DNA from: Bimuria novae-zelandiae CBS 107.79
Lineage: Eukaryota > Ascomycota > Dothideomycetes > Pleosporales > Didymosphaeriaceae
Length of the DNA: 64,000 nucleotides
Assembly (NCBI GenBank): GCA_010015655.1
Contig: ML976701.1
Coordinates: forward strand, 443,356-507,355
Direction: 5' to 3'
Positions 1 through 11,948 of this stretch are shown piece after piece. A model generated the notes under the pieces. That model worked only from the letters and a program-made list of their open reading frames with translations. It had not been told where the DNA came from and did not search any database. The position numbers were made by a program, and so were the translations under genes. Every line of letters begins with the position of its first letter. Position 1 is the first letter of the stretch.

Positions 1-1403
1 GAAATTAAGCTTTAAAGAAGCTATCTATATAATTATTAGTAAGCCCTAAACAAAGATCTACATATTATAACGCCCTAGTTTAAGCTAGTTACTAATACTA
101 AGGCTAAGTACGGTATCGCTAATAACGATACGTACAACTTCGACGAGACAGGCTTTATAATAGGGGTAATATAGGGTTAGATAGTCTTTACAGGCTCTAA
201 GAAGCGAAGCAACCTAAAGAAGATTTAACCTAGTAATTATAGGTAGGTTACTAATATCTAAGGTGTTAGCGCTAAAGGCTAGGCTCTACTACTCTTTCTT
301 ATCTTTCTTAGTAAGATTCTAATTACGTCCTAGTTCTATAATCTACCCCGAGACTAGGTTATTAAAGTTAGTCCTAATAGCTAGACGTTAAATAAGCTTA
401 GCCTTACCTAGCTAAGGCACTTTAATACTTATACTAAGGCGCGTAGTTTAGGTGCACACTAGCTACTAATTATAGATAGTTACAAGAGCCACTGCTCACA
501 CGAATTCTACAAATACTATAAGGAACAGAAGATTATTATTCTCTATATATCTTTACACTCATTACACCTCTTGTAGCCACTTGATATAGGTTGTTTTTCG
601 CCTTTAAAGCGGGCGTATAGTAATGAGATTAGTAGCTTAGCACAGTATAGCACTAAGTAAATTAAAAAGGAGGCCTTTCTACTAGCCTTTAAAGTAGCTT
701 TTAAAAAAGTAATAATAAAGGCGAACATCTGCGTAGGCTTTAAAGGCGCTAGATTAGTCCTACACGACCTAGAGGCGGTGTTATTAAGACTTAATATAGT
801 TCTTTGTACGCCAACTCCACCTAACGCAGAGGATACCTTATAGGAATTAAAAACACTAAGTAACCTCCGCAAGATAGAGGCTTAGTTAACGCTAGTTTAT
901 AAGCGTGTATAAAAGTATAGAGATTTATTAGTTTCTCCGCTTCTTAGAGCTGTTAAGCAGCTTAATAAAGGTGTTGTATTAATAAGGCACGAAATAGTGT
1001 TAATATAATAAGAAATAGCAGGGCTTTGCAAGATAGTAGAGATAGTAATAGAGGTAAAAAGTTAAAAGAGAAAGTATATTTAGGTAGCTAAAACACTTAT
1101 AGTAGGAGAGGTAGTCGATTTAATAGCTAAAAAGGATAGTAGTAGGCAAAAGGAGGGTAAAGAGTCTGCAAAGAGGGTGCGTGGGCAGAGGCGCTGCGGA
1201 CGTTGCGGCGAAGCTGGCCACAACGCTCGCACCTGCGCAGTAGAAATTATAGATGTATCTAATAGTAATAAGTCTAAATAGTATTTCTATGTTCTGCAAA
1301 TTATAGTAAATTATAGTGGTGTTGTAGGAGGCGCTTCGCAATAGACTAACTTTTAAAAAGTGGCCCGCTCGGTGGGGTTGGCCCGCTTAGTGGTGAACCA
1401 CGT
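1..1403 (+). mobile_element. Fot1/pogo-type DNA transposon, left end outside window, RIP-degraded
   Basis: The plus strand still reads as a DDE transposase of the Fot1/Pot2 (pogo) class. A YNFDETGF block, with the first catalytic Asp, lies near 130-155. A CCHC zinc knuckle (CGRCGEAGHNARTC) lies at 1195-1236. The frame between them is broken by many TAA/TAG codons and CpA is scarce, as expected after RIP. The right inverted terminal repeat runs from about 1362 to an ACGT tip at 1403 and is followed by TA, the usual pogo target dinucleotide. The repeat carries two GGCCCGCT units, as do the ends of the Fot1 copy at 33375-35226, so the two are relatives. The left end is beyond the window edge. 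The copy cannot make a transposase. The family call is firm; the exact subfamily is not known. Confidence 0.85.
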
Positions 1404-1584
1404 TATATAAATTAAATTGACAAACTTTTAGCCTGGAGTACTAGTGTAGAGTCGACATAGGCTCCTTCCGTTAGTAAAGGCTCCTAGGCGAATATAAACA
1501 GTGGTAGTAATAGTGGCTTCGTCACCTTAAACGCTGGGCCGCCCCCCAGGGCCGCCACCGCCGCCTGCAGCGACCTGTTTGACC

Positions 1585-2728
1585 TCACTTATCCTTATTA
1601 AAGTTAAAGTCAAACTCTGTTCTTAGCTCCCTCCTAACCCTTAGCAACGTATCGTTATTAATATATAGGCTGCTAGCTACGTAGCGGAAGTGCTTTCTTG
1701 CAAACTTATTATAACAGCTCTCCTAAATCGCTGCTATTAGGAAATCTCTAAACCTATTGCGGCCAAATCGAGAGCGCGTAAAGACATAGTTCCAGCGGAT
1801 CTAGGCTTTTAACACCGCAAATGTGAGCTCGATGGGGTTATAGTCTAGGGAGTATGGCGGCAGGTACTAGAGCAGATACCTAGCGCGCTTAACAATCGCC
1901 CGCACGTCGTTATTCGTGTGTATTAATATATTGTTAAGGATAATTACTATTAGCTTGCCGCCGTAGAAGGCGCGTAGTGTAGGTATTAGCTACGTCTTAA
2001 TTTATTCTAGAAACTACTTACAATTATAGTAACCCTCCTTAATGCTAGTGCAAGGCAAATACCCGTGCTGCGAAGTATAAGCTAGGAGAATTGCCTAGGT
2101 ATCGCCACGCCGGATGTCCTAACTATATCGATAGTCAGCGCTAACAGGAGCATACGCCTTATGTCTCTAGCTATTCTTCTCGTTAAAGATTGCCTTGTCG
2201 ATAAAGCAGAGATCCTCCTGCGTATACTGGCTTATTTAGACGCGATACCCTTGCCTCAGGTCCTCGTTTTGGTTAATAGAGAAGGGCCGCAGCGTACGCT
2301 TGCTCTACTTCTTCTTCTTTAAGTATCGCTAGACTGCAGAGCGGGAGACGCGATAGTTACGCTTAATAAGTAGCTACTTTATAATCTTGTCCTAGTATAT
2401 CCAGCCAGAATAAACTAGCTCATTAAACAACGCGTCCCCGTCTTTGTCTGGGATAGCAGGAGGTCTCCCTAGCTTGCCTTATAGAGGGCGGCAAACGTTG
2501 CCAAACTTCTCCAGGTTCTCCGCTACATTGCTAACAGCGTGCCGAGAACAACGTTCGCGTGCAGCGATGGCGTCTAGGTACCATCCAAAGTCTAGGAACC
2601 GCTTGATATTATTACGAGTACGCGTAGAAAGACCGCGACCGAGATATATAGCATTAGGAGGCTGGGGCGGCGCGAGGTCGCGTTGGCGAGGCCGCGTCGG
2701 GATGCCTACAGCGGCGTACATGTCCACG
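1585..2728 (-). pseudogene. Tc1/mariner-family transposase remnant
   Basis: On the minus strand the N-terminus is intact from about 2727 to 2479. It shows the helix-turn-helix start of fungal Tc1/mariner transposases, including LSTRTRNNIKRFLDFGWYLD. Further in, stops interrupt the frame, but the catalytic core is readable. A block ending ILIHTN near 1920-1955 matches the second catalytic region; the expected Asp reads Asn, consistent with a RIP G-to-A change. The third block, YLPPYSLDYNPIE, lies at 1830-1868. The frame ends at a TGA at 1585-1587. Interior TpA enrichment and lost Trp/Gln codons point to RIP. The outer ends lie roughly between 1406 and 2830, but I could not align a convincing pair of terminal repeats. 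Not functional. Confidence 0.8.
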
Positions 2729-2889
2729 GGCGTGCCAGAACGTCTGCAACACTAAGAAAATAGTTAGTATAGACGTCCTTACGTATATCTACAGCCTTAC
2801 TTTACTAGGCGGCAAGCTGACAACGATATAGTGGGGACCGCAGGCGTTTAGATTTCGGAAACAAATTGGCAGGCGCGCGAAAATAATTA

Positions 2890-4973
2890 CCGTGCCTCGG
2901 CAGTCAGTGCAACACGTCAGTCAATGCAACACCCCACCATGCAACGTACCAACTTTCACGCGCCGCATCCCCACCAATATGGATCCAATCAAGGTAGCAA
3001 TTATAGCAATCGAATCGCAAGAGCCAGGAGCATCTTTTTTATATAGAAAAATTGCAAAAGAATATGGTGTTGCACTTTCTACATTGACGCGCCGGCACTA
3101 AGGCGTCACGCAGGCGCGTGCAGATACCGACTCTACACGTCGAAATCTCAGCCCACAGCAAGAATCAGAGCTCCTACGATATATTAGAGGCCTTACTGAA
3201 CGTGGCCTTCCTCCTACACGGCAAATGATACAAAGCTTTGCCTCTACTATAGCTAAAAAGGAGGTTAGCTTATCATGGGTTGATCGCTTTGTGAGGCGCC
3301 ACCCTGAATCCTTGATATCACGATGGACGACCGGCATCGACAGCAATCGCCATAAAGCTGATTCCCTAGGCAAATATGAGGACTACTTTCAGCTTCTACA
3401 GCAAAAGATTGGCCAGTATCAGATCGAGACTTAGCATATATACAATATGGACGAAAAAGGCTGCCTGCTCGGCATCACCTCCCGCTCAAAGAGGATCTTT
3501 GATAGACCTCTGTACGAGAGCAAGGCAGTAAGGCAAGCTATTCAGGATGGTAGCCGTGAATGGATATCGATCATCGCTTGCATATGCGCCGACGGATCTG
3601 CCCTAGATCCAGCTCTAATCTATCAGGCCACCTCTACAGATATACAATCAAGTTGGATAGAGGACCTCAACCCTCAACATCATCAAGTCTTTATCACCGT
3701 ATCAGAATCTAGCTAGATAAATAATCAGATAGGCCCTGCATAGCTTCAACAGGTGTTTAATTACCTTACAAAGTCAAAAGCTAGACAATCATATTAACTA
3801 TTAATCCTCGATGGTCATAGATCTCACGTTACTATGGATTTTATCGACTTTTACGATCGTAATAAGATCCTGTTAGCTATCTATCCACCACATTCGACCT
3901 ATACGCTGCAGCCTCTAGATGTCTGCATGTTTAAGCCTCTATTAACAGCATATTTAAACGAGCTATCAGCCTTCTTACAAGATAGCCTAGGAATAGCCTC
4001 TATTACTAAAAGGGACTTCTTTAGCTTATTTTAGAAGGCCTAGGTTAGTACTATAAGGTAGCTATTAATACTCCGGGCCTTTAAGGCTACTAGCCTATTA
4101 CCTCTATATCTAGAAGTTATCCTTAAGCGGTTTAACAACGATCACGTACCTAAGCAAGAATTATAAAAAAGCTTAATCTTAGTACTTAGCGCATTAGATT
4201 AGAGGAAAATTGATAGGCTTCTAAAAGCTTATATTAATGTAGGGGCTAGTAATGTGGCTAAAAAGCTAAGTTAAACTATACACTTAATCTCTGCACGAGC
4301 ACAGCTTGCAGAGCATGAAAATTAGGGCCTATAAAAGGCCCTAACTATCTAAAAGAAACGCTTAAAGCGAGGCAGGCCTCTACCTTTTAATTAGCCTTAT
4401 AAGGATTAAGGGGGATCTATTTTCGTGTTACCCTATTACGTTCAGCGGGCACGTGATTGTCTACACGAAAAAGATGCTAAAGCGCAGTAACTATAGCTTT
4501 AAAAACGTAAGCAAGTAGAGGCACGTTAGGCTAGCTAGTAGCTTAAAATAAGGCTACTCTAGGAGAGGCGTATTACTCGAGCAGCTACTAGAGATGCACG
4601 CGTAAAGTAGAGAGCTAATAAGGCTATAGAGTAACGCCTTAAGCAATAGGCCTATAAGGCATAAAGTTAACTTTAAAAATAGATTAAAATATCTAAATTA
4701 GTAAACAAGAAGGCTTTAAAGCCTCCTAGTAAGCCTACTAAGAAAAAACAGCCTTAGCGTAAGGCTGTAGATGTTGATAAGGCCTTATCTGTTGCATCCG
4801 CCTCACAGTCGCGCAGAGGCCGAATCATCAGAACACTAAGTAGATATTAATAATCTAAGTAGCTAGTAATTATCTACAGGCCTTAGAGACCCTAAATCCA
4901 GAAAATCTCGTGATAATATTGATTGTGGGTGGCTCAGCAGCTTCATGTTGCTGGCCGAGCGATCTTGTTGGGG
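2890..4973 (+). mobile_element. pogo-type DNA transposon (family B), partly RIPed
   Basis: This element holds the transposase pseudogene at 2979-4850. Probable ends are set by TA dinucleotides at 2888-2889 and 4974-4975. Read inward on the minus strand, the right end (CCCCAACAAGATCGCTCGGC) closely matches the start of the fragment at 38152, which supports that boundary. The left end begins CCGTGCCTCGGC and pairs only weakly with the right end, so the left boundary is less sure. The 5' half has ordinary base composition, while the 3' half from about 3720 is strongly TA-enriched. Related copies in the window are 31766-36079 (plus) and 36080-38149 (minus). Confidence 0.75.
2979..4850 (+). pseudogene. 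pogo/Tigger-like DDE transposase with Psq and CENP-B-type HTH domains, broken
   Basis: Translation from the ATG at 2979 gives a Psq-type helix-turn-helix (IAKEYGVALSTLTRRH). An HTH region follows with GLTERGLPPTRQMIQSFAS and SWVDRFVRRHPE. Next comes the DDE domain: NMDEKGCLLG near 3450 with the first Asp, LILDGHRSH near 3810 with the second, and YPPHSTYTLQPLDVCMFKPL near 3885-3935 with the third region. The C-terminus is basic and ends RRGRIIRTLSRY before TAA at 4848-4850, like the tails of the other two copies. About a dozen in-frame TAG/TAA codons break the frame. Several sit where relatives have Trp or Gln, as RIP would produce. It cannot be functional unless spliced or read through, which I do not propose. 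Confidence 0.85.
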
Positions 4974-4975
4974 TA

Positions 4976-5941
4976 AGGTTTTGCCAAGATTTTCCCCGAT
5001 TTTCGAGCATTACAGATGTCAACAACACCCCCGCTCCTTCCCGACTCCACGACGCCCACACAATCAGTTGTCGCGTTAAGTCTTCAGCAACGTCAAAGAT
5101 GAATGTCACATTAGATTTTGAAGTCTGAAATCACATGACAGAGCCCAGACTTCTGGCACGGTTGTCTTCTTCCTCCTCGCGTCTCAGATTGTGTTTGAGC
5201 ATCGTTTCAGAGTCGCTTGGCCCGATGCGATTTCGAGAATTACCAAACCACAGTCTCGTCCTGAGGTCAAGCTTCTACTAGTGGAAGATCGTCGTACTAG
5301 GTACGGGTAATAAGTTAGGCGGCCGGCATACAAATGAACAGGTTCGCCAGACGCCAGAGGAATGACAGCTTGAGAGATACTTCCTTTTGCGGTACATCGA
5401 ATTGACTCTGAACCGAGTTTCAAATAGACTGACTAAACTAATGTGCGCTTCAAAGTGTTTTAGAGCCGCAGCGAGCAATACTGCAAATCCTCTTCCCGTC
5501 GACTTACGCGTCTCGCTGCTGAACTCCCGCCCACCTGAGGCACCCCCGGACCAATCTCAGGTGTCCACAAGACATAAAGCGGGTATCTGCACTGGCGATC
5601 CCCGTGCACAGTTCCTTATGCGGTGGTAACAATCCTCAGGAATCATGACCATCCGGTTTCAGGCGTACCTTCTTGTTCCAGGCATACATCATTTCGCACA
5701 GGCAGTACCATCCCGTGTGTGATGTTCACTTGCACAGCCATTCTTAATCAGAGGCTTGGAAGTATTAAAGACAGAGCCGCTCTGTCCGACGAGGAGTATT
5801 CAGCCGTGCTCTTCTTGAAAGCAAACCAAGTCAAATTTTTCCTAATACAATTTCTTCTTTTAACACGCTCCTTTGTCGCCGGGCGACCTACGATACTTTC
5901 ATCTTTTCGACGTTTGATACCCCAAGTTCCACGATCTCATC
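4976..5941. other. intergenic region without a recognisable gene
   Basis: Base composition returns to normal after the transposon. Short open frames on both strands (up to about 80 codons) show no recognisable motif or splice pattern. The last few hundred bases are the likely promoter and 5' leader of the small secreted protein gene at 5942. Confidence 0.5.
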
Positions 5942-6140
5942 ATGAAGTTCACCGCTGTCGTCGCTGCCGTCCTCTCTATGGCTGTCGCAACCATCGCTGC
6001 TCCCGTCGCCGTTGCAGATGCAAAGGGTATGTTGTCCGAAATACTTATATTGATCTTTTACTGACTGCTGATAAGCCCAAAATCACGGCATGTGCGTCAA
6101 GGGAGAGGCTGGAACCGTCACCCAGATCACGGACTGCTAG
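5942..6140 (+). CDS. small secreted cysteine-containing protein, apparently frameshifted
   Basis: Exon 1 (5942-6026) encodes a clear signal peptide: a Lys, a hydrophobic Ala/Val-rich core and a likely cleavage region after ATIAAP. A 49-nt intron (6027-6075) starts GTATGT, has a CTGAC branch-like site and ends AAG. Exon 2 (6076-6140) adds about 21 residues with two Cys and stops at TAG 6138-6140, for 49 aa in all. Odd: starting at the stop itself, the adjacent frame continues with a gene-like tail that ends at 6174-6176, so a one-base shift may have truncated a somewhat longer protein. The gene sits about 1 kb from the transposon block, a common location for candidate effectors. I recognise no family and do not assign a function. 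The alternatives are a genuine 49-aa peptide or a sequencing error. Confidence 0.55.
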
Positions 6141-6176
6141 AAGAGACCACGAGTACGGCACCTGGGTGAACAAGTA

Positions 6177-7534
6177 ATAGGAGGGAAATGGCCGACCTAC
6201 GGGACACCTCCCTGAGGATATGTGAAGCGGGCCAATTCACGGAGACGATAAACGCTCCTGTAATGGAAAATCCTGGGCATCCTCTGCAAAATGGATATAT
6301 ACACTTCAAGGGTCGCTAGGCGAACCGGGACATATACGATTTAATTCATTACGTCTGACAAGCACCGGTGACCTGGTTGCGCCACGATAATGCTACTAGA
6401 CCACCTTGACAGAACATGAGTTCCAACAGGTAGAGCGTTGTGAACTTCACAGTCATGTTCCTGCGCTCACACACACGCTGGGCGCTCATTGGAAAGGTCG
6501 CGCGCATTTTCAAGCACAGTGTCTTTGGAGAGCGCAAGCCAACGTGAATACACCGCACTGCATTAGGTGCGCTAGACCTCTTCCGAAACGCAAAGCCGCG
6601 CTCTACCACCAACTTGATCTGCGCTAACAGCACACTGCTTTTCATGGTAGGAATATGCAAGGTTGATAAATCTGAAAACGTGCAAATGCTGGCTGCTGTC
6701 AATGAGCAGAAGCGCGCTGAGGTCGATCGATCGAAACGCGCCAATCGGCATTGCGTCATGACCGCGCATCGTGACCTCATCAGGTTTCGCAACACAGTCA
6801 CAAGTTTGCTGCATTTGTACATTGCTTTAAGAGCATTCTCGTGCCTCAAAATCATCGAACGTGCCTGTTTTAAACTGTTGTTCGTTATTTTTTGTTTGCG
6901 TTCCTTGTCTTTCTTCTGCGGGCAGCTCGTGCCGTAGCATTAATTCATGACAGGTAGAAGCGATCATTTCGTAAACAGTATAAGAAGGGGCCCGGTTTAC
7001 TAAGCAGATGCAGTTGTTCATATAATAGACCGCGCAACAACTGCAAGACGTATACCATTGCGCCTTCCATTTTCACCGCAGACATGTAGGCCTAGACCAA
7101 CGGGTGAACCTACGTATGGTAAAATAGACAGTGCCAGGACGGCAGAATGATGCCCAAAAGAGGGAAGCTTTTGAAGAGATTAAGGAAGGTTGAGGGAGGG
7201 GAGAGGCCAGTGGTTGATACCGATCTGTGAGGGCCCAAAGGCACCGGTGGAAGAAGATCCAGAGGAGCAAGCACCCACTGGCAGTTATTGAAAGGACCTG
7301 GAGCTCTCTCCTTCTAGTGTAACGGCAGGAGATGGCCGTTCTTGCTGTTCGCGCGGACAAGGTCCGTGGCCCTTAGAAACGGCAGGCACGACACACTCAC
7401 TTGCACTTCCACAACCCACCTCTCGCCGCTGTCCCGTTTGCTTCCACTTACCATCGTTATCACGCCTCTCATCGACGCTTGTACGCGAGCCCATTTGTGA
7501 ACCTTCTTATTAGGACAACAGCGGCTTTGACATC
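6177..7534. other. intergenic region without a recognisable gene
   Basis: Overlapping open frames of 60-168 codons occur on both strands around 6350-7020, but none shows a known domain, a signal peptide or a consistent splice pattern. The stretch before 7535 is the likely promoter of the coiled-coil protein gene. Confidence 0.5.
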
Positions 7535-9676
7535 ATGCCTGAAAAAAGCGGCGCAGGCGGCTGGCGCAAGAGGAGTAAGCAACAACGAAACACAATGTCC
7601 ATCCGTCGGTACTAATCGCATGCCTAATTGCAGTTCATTCTCGACCAACGGGTGCTAAAGCGAAGGCCGAAGACCGCATCTTAGCCGAGGAAGATACAGA
7701 GAGCCTCCGCCCGCTTTTAGAGCGGGAAAGCTGGAGCACCTTCCACAGTCGCCCAGGGACGCCCAGCAGAGCATCGACTCCGAGCATATTCTCACAAGAT
7801 CTAGATGATGTTCGTCGCGAACTCACACCCGAGGTGCCTAGCCCGCGTAAACAACCGAAGCCCAAGCTATCACGGTATATCTCGGGGTACCTCGCAATTA
7901 AAGACGCGTCTAAGGAGCCTGGTTTTTCGGAACCTTGGAGCGAGACACCGCTACCTTACGAAGAGGTCATAGATCCCTTGGTGTCTCTCCAGTCTGTGTT
8001 CGCACATATGAGTGCCGTTCCTGCTCGTCCAATACCACTCAATTTCAATAGCGGCATCTTCCGAATCTTCGCAGACTATCGCAAGGTCAGAGAAGAGAAG
8101 GAGCGGTTGGAAGAACTTCTACATGAGACATTCAACGCCTACCGGGCCGCGGAGGAGTGTCATGAAGAAGAAAAGGGCCAATACGATGACGAGATTCGTC
8201 GACTGGAGCTCCTTATTGCTCATGGTACTTCTGGGATGGCTGGGTAAGTTACGTGCTTTTTGTGAAGATACCAGTTAACATGATCATACAGTCTAGTGAA
8301 GGCAAGACAGAGCACAATAGTCAAGAGGGGCCCAACCCACCGAAAGACCGTCTCATACGGTAATGCACCGAATAACTTTGCGAATCTCCCCACTGAGGAT
8401 CTGGATGAGCAAATCCGGCTCCGAAGCCAACAAGGTGAGCGACTCTCTCGATGAGGCTTGACGTCACGATGTGATACTAGTTGAGAAGCTGATCATTCAA
8501 ACAGTGCTCTTGCAGAGACCAGTCTCGCCATCCACCAAAATGGCTTTTCTGTCCAGGCATTTCGACAATGCACAAACTGAAAGCAATTTCACTGTCGGCA
8601 CGCCACCGAGCCAAGATAAGAAGGCCACGTTGTCGCGGAAAGTACAAAGCGAGCTAGATCTTGTGCGCCTCGCAAAAACGGGTACAAACAACTCAATTCC
8701 ACGCTCACTCGAGTCGGGCTTTTCTGGAACAGGTGATCCTTTACCAGACGAAGTAGAACGTCCACCGGATATGGTAGAGACCGCTGTTGACCTGGAAGCA
8801 TTTGTCGCTCTCCAGGAGCTCGGGACCTTGGTTGCGCGGAAGAAAGGGATCGACACGAACGCATTCCTCACCGGGTTGATGCAACTATACTCGTTACCTC
8901 GGAAGGAGGATATTTCTGCGCCCCCGTACGAAGCACCAAGTGAAGAGGCTTCCACGTGCTCTTTGGAGAGTGCTGTGGAGTCTGCGAATACCCAGGAAAC
9001 ACCGGAGCGCACGATACGCCACGCTCACTCACAGCCACAACTCGGATCTGCTCAGAAACGTCAAAGGCATTTCTCGTTTGAACCAGGTGATGATCAAATG
9101 GCGCCGCTCGAAGAGAAGCTGCGAATTTGCGAGATGGATAACTCTTCTGATTCATCCGACTCAAGCGAGGGAGACATGGCCTTTGGTCGTCCAACGGTTC
9201 ATTCACCTCGTAGTATGAGGCTTGATGAGGACACCCAGAAGCCGACCAAGATACCATCTCCGGTGCAACGACCAGGTCTAGAGAGCGTTCGGCGGAAAGG
9301 TTCAGACTCCAGTGTACGGACCGTACGCAGGACAACAGACAACGACCGACGTGACAGTAGCTCCAGTGTGCTGACTGCTTTTCGTCACAGCTCTAGTGGA
9401 AGCCACCGGCCTGTGACACAGAGTAGGAGTAGCTCTGGACACACTCTCCGAAGCAGTGACGGTCATCGATCTGACTCCGTTGGCAGCCCCAGAGTGCGGC
9501 ACAGTATCGCAGCCATGGCAGCAGCTAGAGCTGTTGATCAGGCGGACAAGTCGACGTCCAGAAGCAATCCAATCCAATCCAACGCGAAAGTGCCCGCTGT
9601 CGGATCGTGCGCTCGAGCTAAAGATGGTTCCGAGAAGGCACAGATGGAAAACGTGTTGCCACTTCAGCGCCCATGA
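7535..9676 (+). CDS. uncharacterised coiled-coil, Ser-rich protein (654 aa)
   Basis: I read four exons: 7535-7574, 7634-8243, 8292-8434 and 8505-9676. Introns are 59, 48 and 70 nt with GTAAG or GTGAG donors, AG acceptors and a TACTAAT branch site in intron 1; the frame stays open to TGA at 9674-9676. The start is the first ATG that splices into the long frame (MPEKSGAGGWRKR). Residues of about 165-210 are rich in Glu, Lys and Arg with heptad-like leucines (EKERLEELLHETFNAYRAAE), a likely coiled coil. Exon 3 carries SYGNAPNNFANLPTEDLDEQ, which looks conserved. The C-terminal third is low-complexity and rich in Ser, Arg and Asp, likely disordered. I see no signal peptide or membrane segment. 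I do not recognise the family; a scaffold or cytoskeleton-linked role would be a guess. Confidence 0.75.
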
Positions 9677-11948
9677 GCGCATTTCTGGATTACACTAGGG
9701 CAGCCTATTCCAGTTTGCGACAACACGTTGACGAGGGATTTGTTGCGCGCGAATGATTGCGCTTCCATCACGGAACGGACCTCCTCTAACTGGTCTAGCC
9801 CGACAGATGCAACCACGGAACCATAACGCCGTGCTGTGAAGCAGCTGCTTCGGTTTCATCACATTACACAAATTTTCCTGAACGCTAGCGATCTTTCGTT
9901 CGCCCGTTAGCATTTTCCCGTACAAAAACTATAGCAAGGGACATGCACTATATCCGGGGGGATGATATGGTGAACCGAAAATGCCAGGGGTAGCAGCAGC
10001 AGTTTGTTGGTCTGGAGGATTTTCTAGGATGCACCCGGAATCGAAATTGAAACTCGAAGTTGAAGCAGATTAAATGTCAGCTCTCTACGTCTTACATCAG
10101 AGTCCTCGAATAAACGCATTGCGCGTGCGACGAACAGTGACGCTTCAACAGCCAACGGAACTGATCCCATGGGGACGTCTCTTCCATTGGTTCGCTGGAC
10201 TGGTGAGGCCGGCGAATGGCTTTTCCAGTACGTGTTGCTAACAGATAATAAGGTCCCCGATCGAACCTATCCGATGCCCGTTGTACCAAATGGTCACATT
10301 CAGTTCTGTCCTCGACTAATGCGATTTCTCACTTGGCGCTCTAACTCGTACCAGAAATGATAGACCTCTGTCGAACGTGGCTGGAAACCTTTGACTCATT
10401 CTTCTCGGTACGTCGTCAGCTCGTCGTTCTACAAGCAACGCGCGTTCTTTTACAACTTGACAAATGATGTTGGTGGGAAAGGGAAGTTTGCGCCACCGTT
10501 CCCATGTCGATCCAACGCCACAGCTGTGGCGTTAGCTTTCGGTTAATGCTCGGCGAAGAACAATCGCCACAGCCTTGAGCAAATATGCAGCGTCGTCGCG
10601 TGATGATGTGCGACGGATTGCGTCCATCACTTCCTTCATCGGTTCAGTTACGTCGAGCTCTCGCCACACTTATTTTTACGCCTACGGTTCGGTTCGGCTT
10701 CCTTTCCGAGCCCGTAGGGAACGGAAACTGCAGTCAATGGTCGGTGTAACGATAGCTGTCATGCGAGTGTTTTTCACCAAATCACGGAAACACGAAATCC
10801 ATCACTATGACGCCATAGTGCCGTGGAGGACGACTGCGAATTTTGCTGAACGTTACGGCCGCGGTCTTGCGTGGTGACGTGAAAGCGCATGTTTTGAATC
10901 TCTTTAATCTCGGTTCATAGGTGAAGGGGAGTTTTTAAGATATTTGGGTCAGGCTAGGCGCGCAGCGGGCGAGTTGCAATATGCCCAAGCGAAACGGCTG
11001 ATCTAGTTTCAGCTCGCGCGCAAGCCACCAGATTGGTCGATGAACGACAAGAGATTCCGGGGCTCGATCCTCGTGCGTCAAATACCTTCCCAAAGCTCGT
11101 ATGCAGGGGAAGACTGCAGAGCGCTCTTGAAGCGCGGCGCTGCGGTACCGCGCGCCAGCACGGGGAGATGGTGAACATGAACAGATGAGACCAGACAGGT
11201 CGACACTGGAGACGAGCGGTCTACCGTCAGGTGGCAGATGTCATGGACTGCCAACGCACATGGTACGCCGCTACAATACGTACCGCTGGTCCAGCGGGGG
11301 TTTAGTGGGCTTCGGATGGGCTTCTTTTGGGAGAATAATTACCGGGAACACAGGATTGGCGGGCGAGCCACAAAAGCCTCGCACAAACAAAGGTGCGGCA
11401 GTGGCAGGAGGATTCGAGAAACGAGGGGTTGGAACCGCGTGGCACAGAAGTTTGGTGCGGGCGCAACGTCTATCACAACCTGTTCGGGCCCCCCTGGAGC
11501 TTCCAGAGCTTCGCGGCAGACGTAGGGCCGTGGCTGTGCACTGCACGTCGCCTTCGCGACATCGACGTCTGTGGTGGTCTTCCGTGTTGGCCTAGCGCAC
11601 GCGCGAAAGAAAAGGTGCAGCGGCAGCGCAACGCAGGGAGCACGGCCAGGCCTCTGTCGCTGCGCGCCGCTTTTGCGCTAACAGCTCCGATCGCTGCGGC
11701 CTCGTCCAGCAGACGCCATGGCCGGGCCCTCCACGCGCTGCCGTTTGATCCAGGGAAGCTCGGTCGGCTAGCCTGATAAAAGACGCCTGACCTCGCAGCA
11801 ACGCAGCCCATGCACAAGACACCTGTGGCTTGACCCGTGTGGCATCTCTCCAGTTTCATCAAGTCACCTCTGGAGCCTCCCCATCTTCCGACCTCACTTC
11901 TCTCGATGCTCGTTGACCGACTGTGCTGCTGCTCTGAGCTTCCCCGCG
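9677..11948. other. 2.3-kb gene-free region upstream of the CP2 factor
   Basis: No open frame here combines length, splice sites and recognisable protein sequence. Overlapping GC-rich frames at 11185-11860 on both strands are mutually inconsistent and look like chance openings. A perfect 20-bp palindrome lies at 10514-10533. The region is long for a fungal intergenic space and probably holds the long promoter and 5' leader of the CP2 gene. Confidence 0.45.
10514..10533. promoter_or_regulatory. perfect 20-bp palindrome, possible protein-binding site
   Basis: The sequence AACGCCACAGCTGTGGCGTT is its own reverse complement over 20 bases and contains a CAGCTG E-box core. It lies about 1.4 kb upstream of the CP2 start codon and 0.84 kb downstream of the coiled-coil gene. 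A dimeric factor could bind it, but no binding family is implied by the sequence alone. Confidence 0.3.

Noticed and set aside
6349..6937. Overlapping frames of 73-168 codons on both strands
   Set aside because: No protein-like features, and the frames exclude each other.
10230..10330. GGTTCGATC on the minus strand, resembling a tRNA B box
   Set aside because: No matching A box, acceptor stem or anticodon arm at the right spacing. No tRNA or rRNA gene was found in the window.
11185..11862. Cluster of overlapping open frames on both strands upstream of the CP2 gene
   Set aside because: GC-rich chance openings: six frames overlap, none with a domain or splice pattern, and they lie in the presumed promoter/leader.
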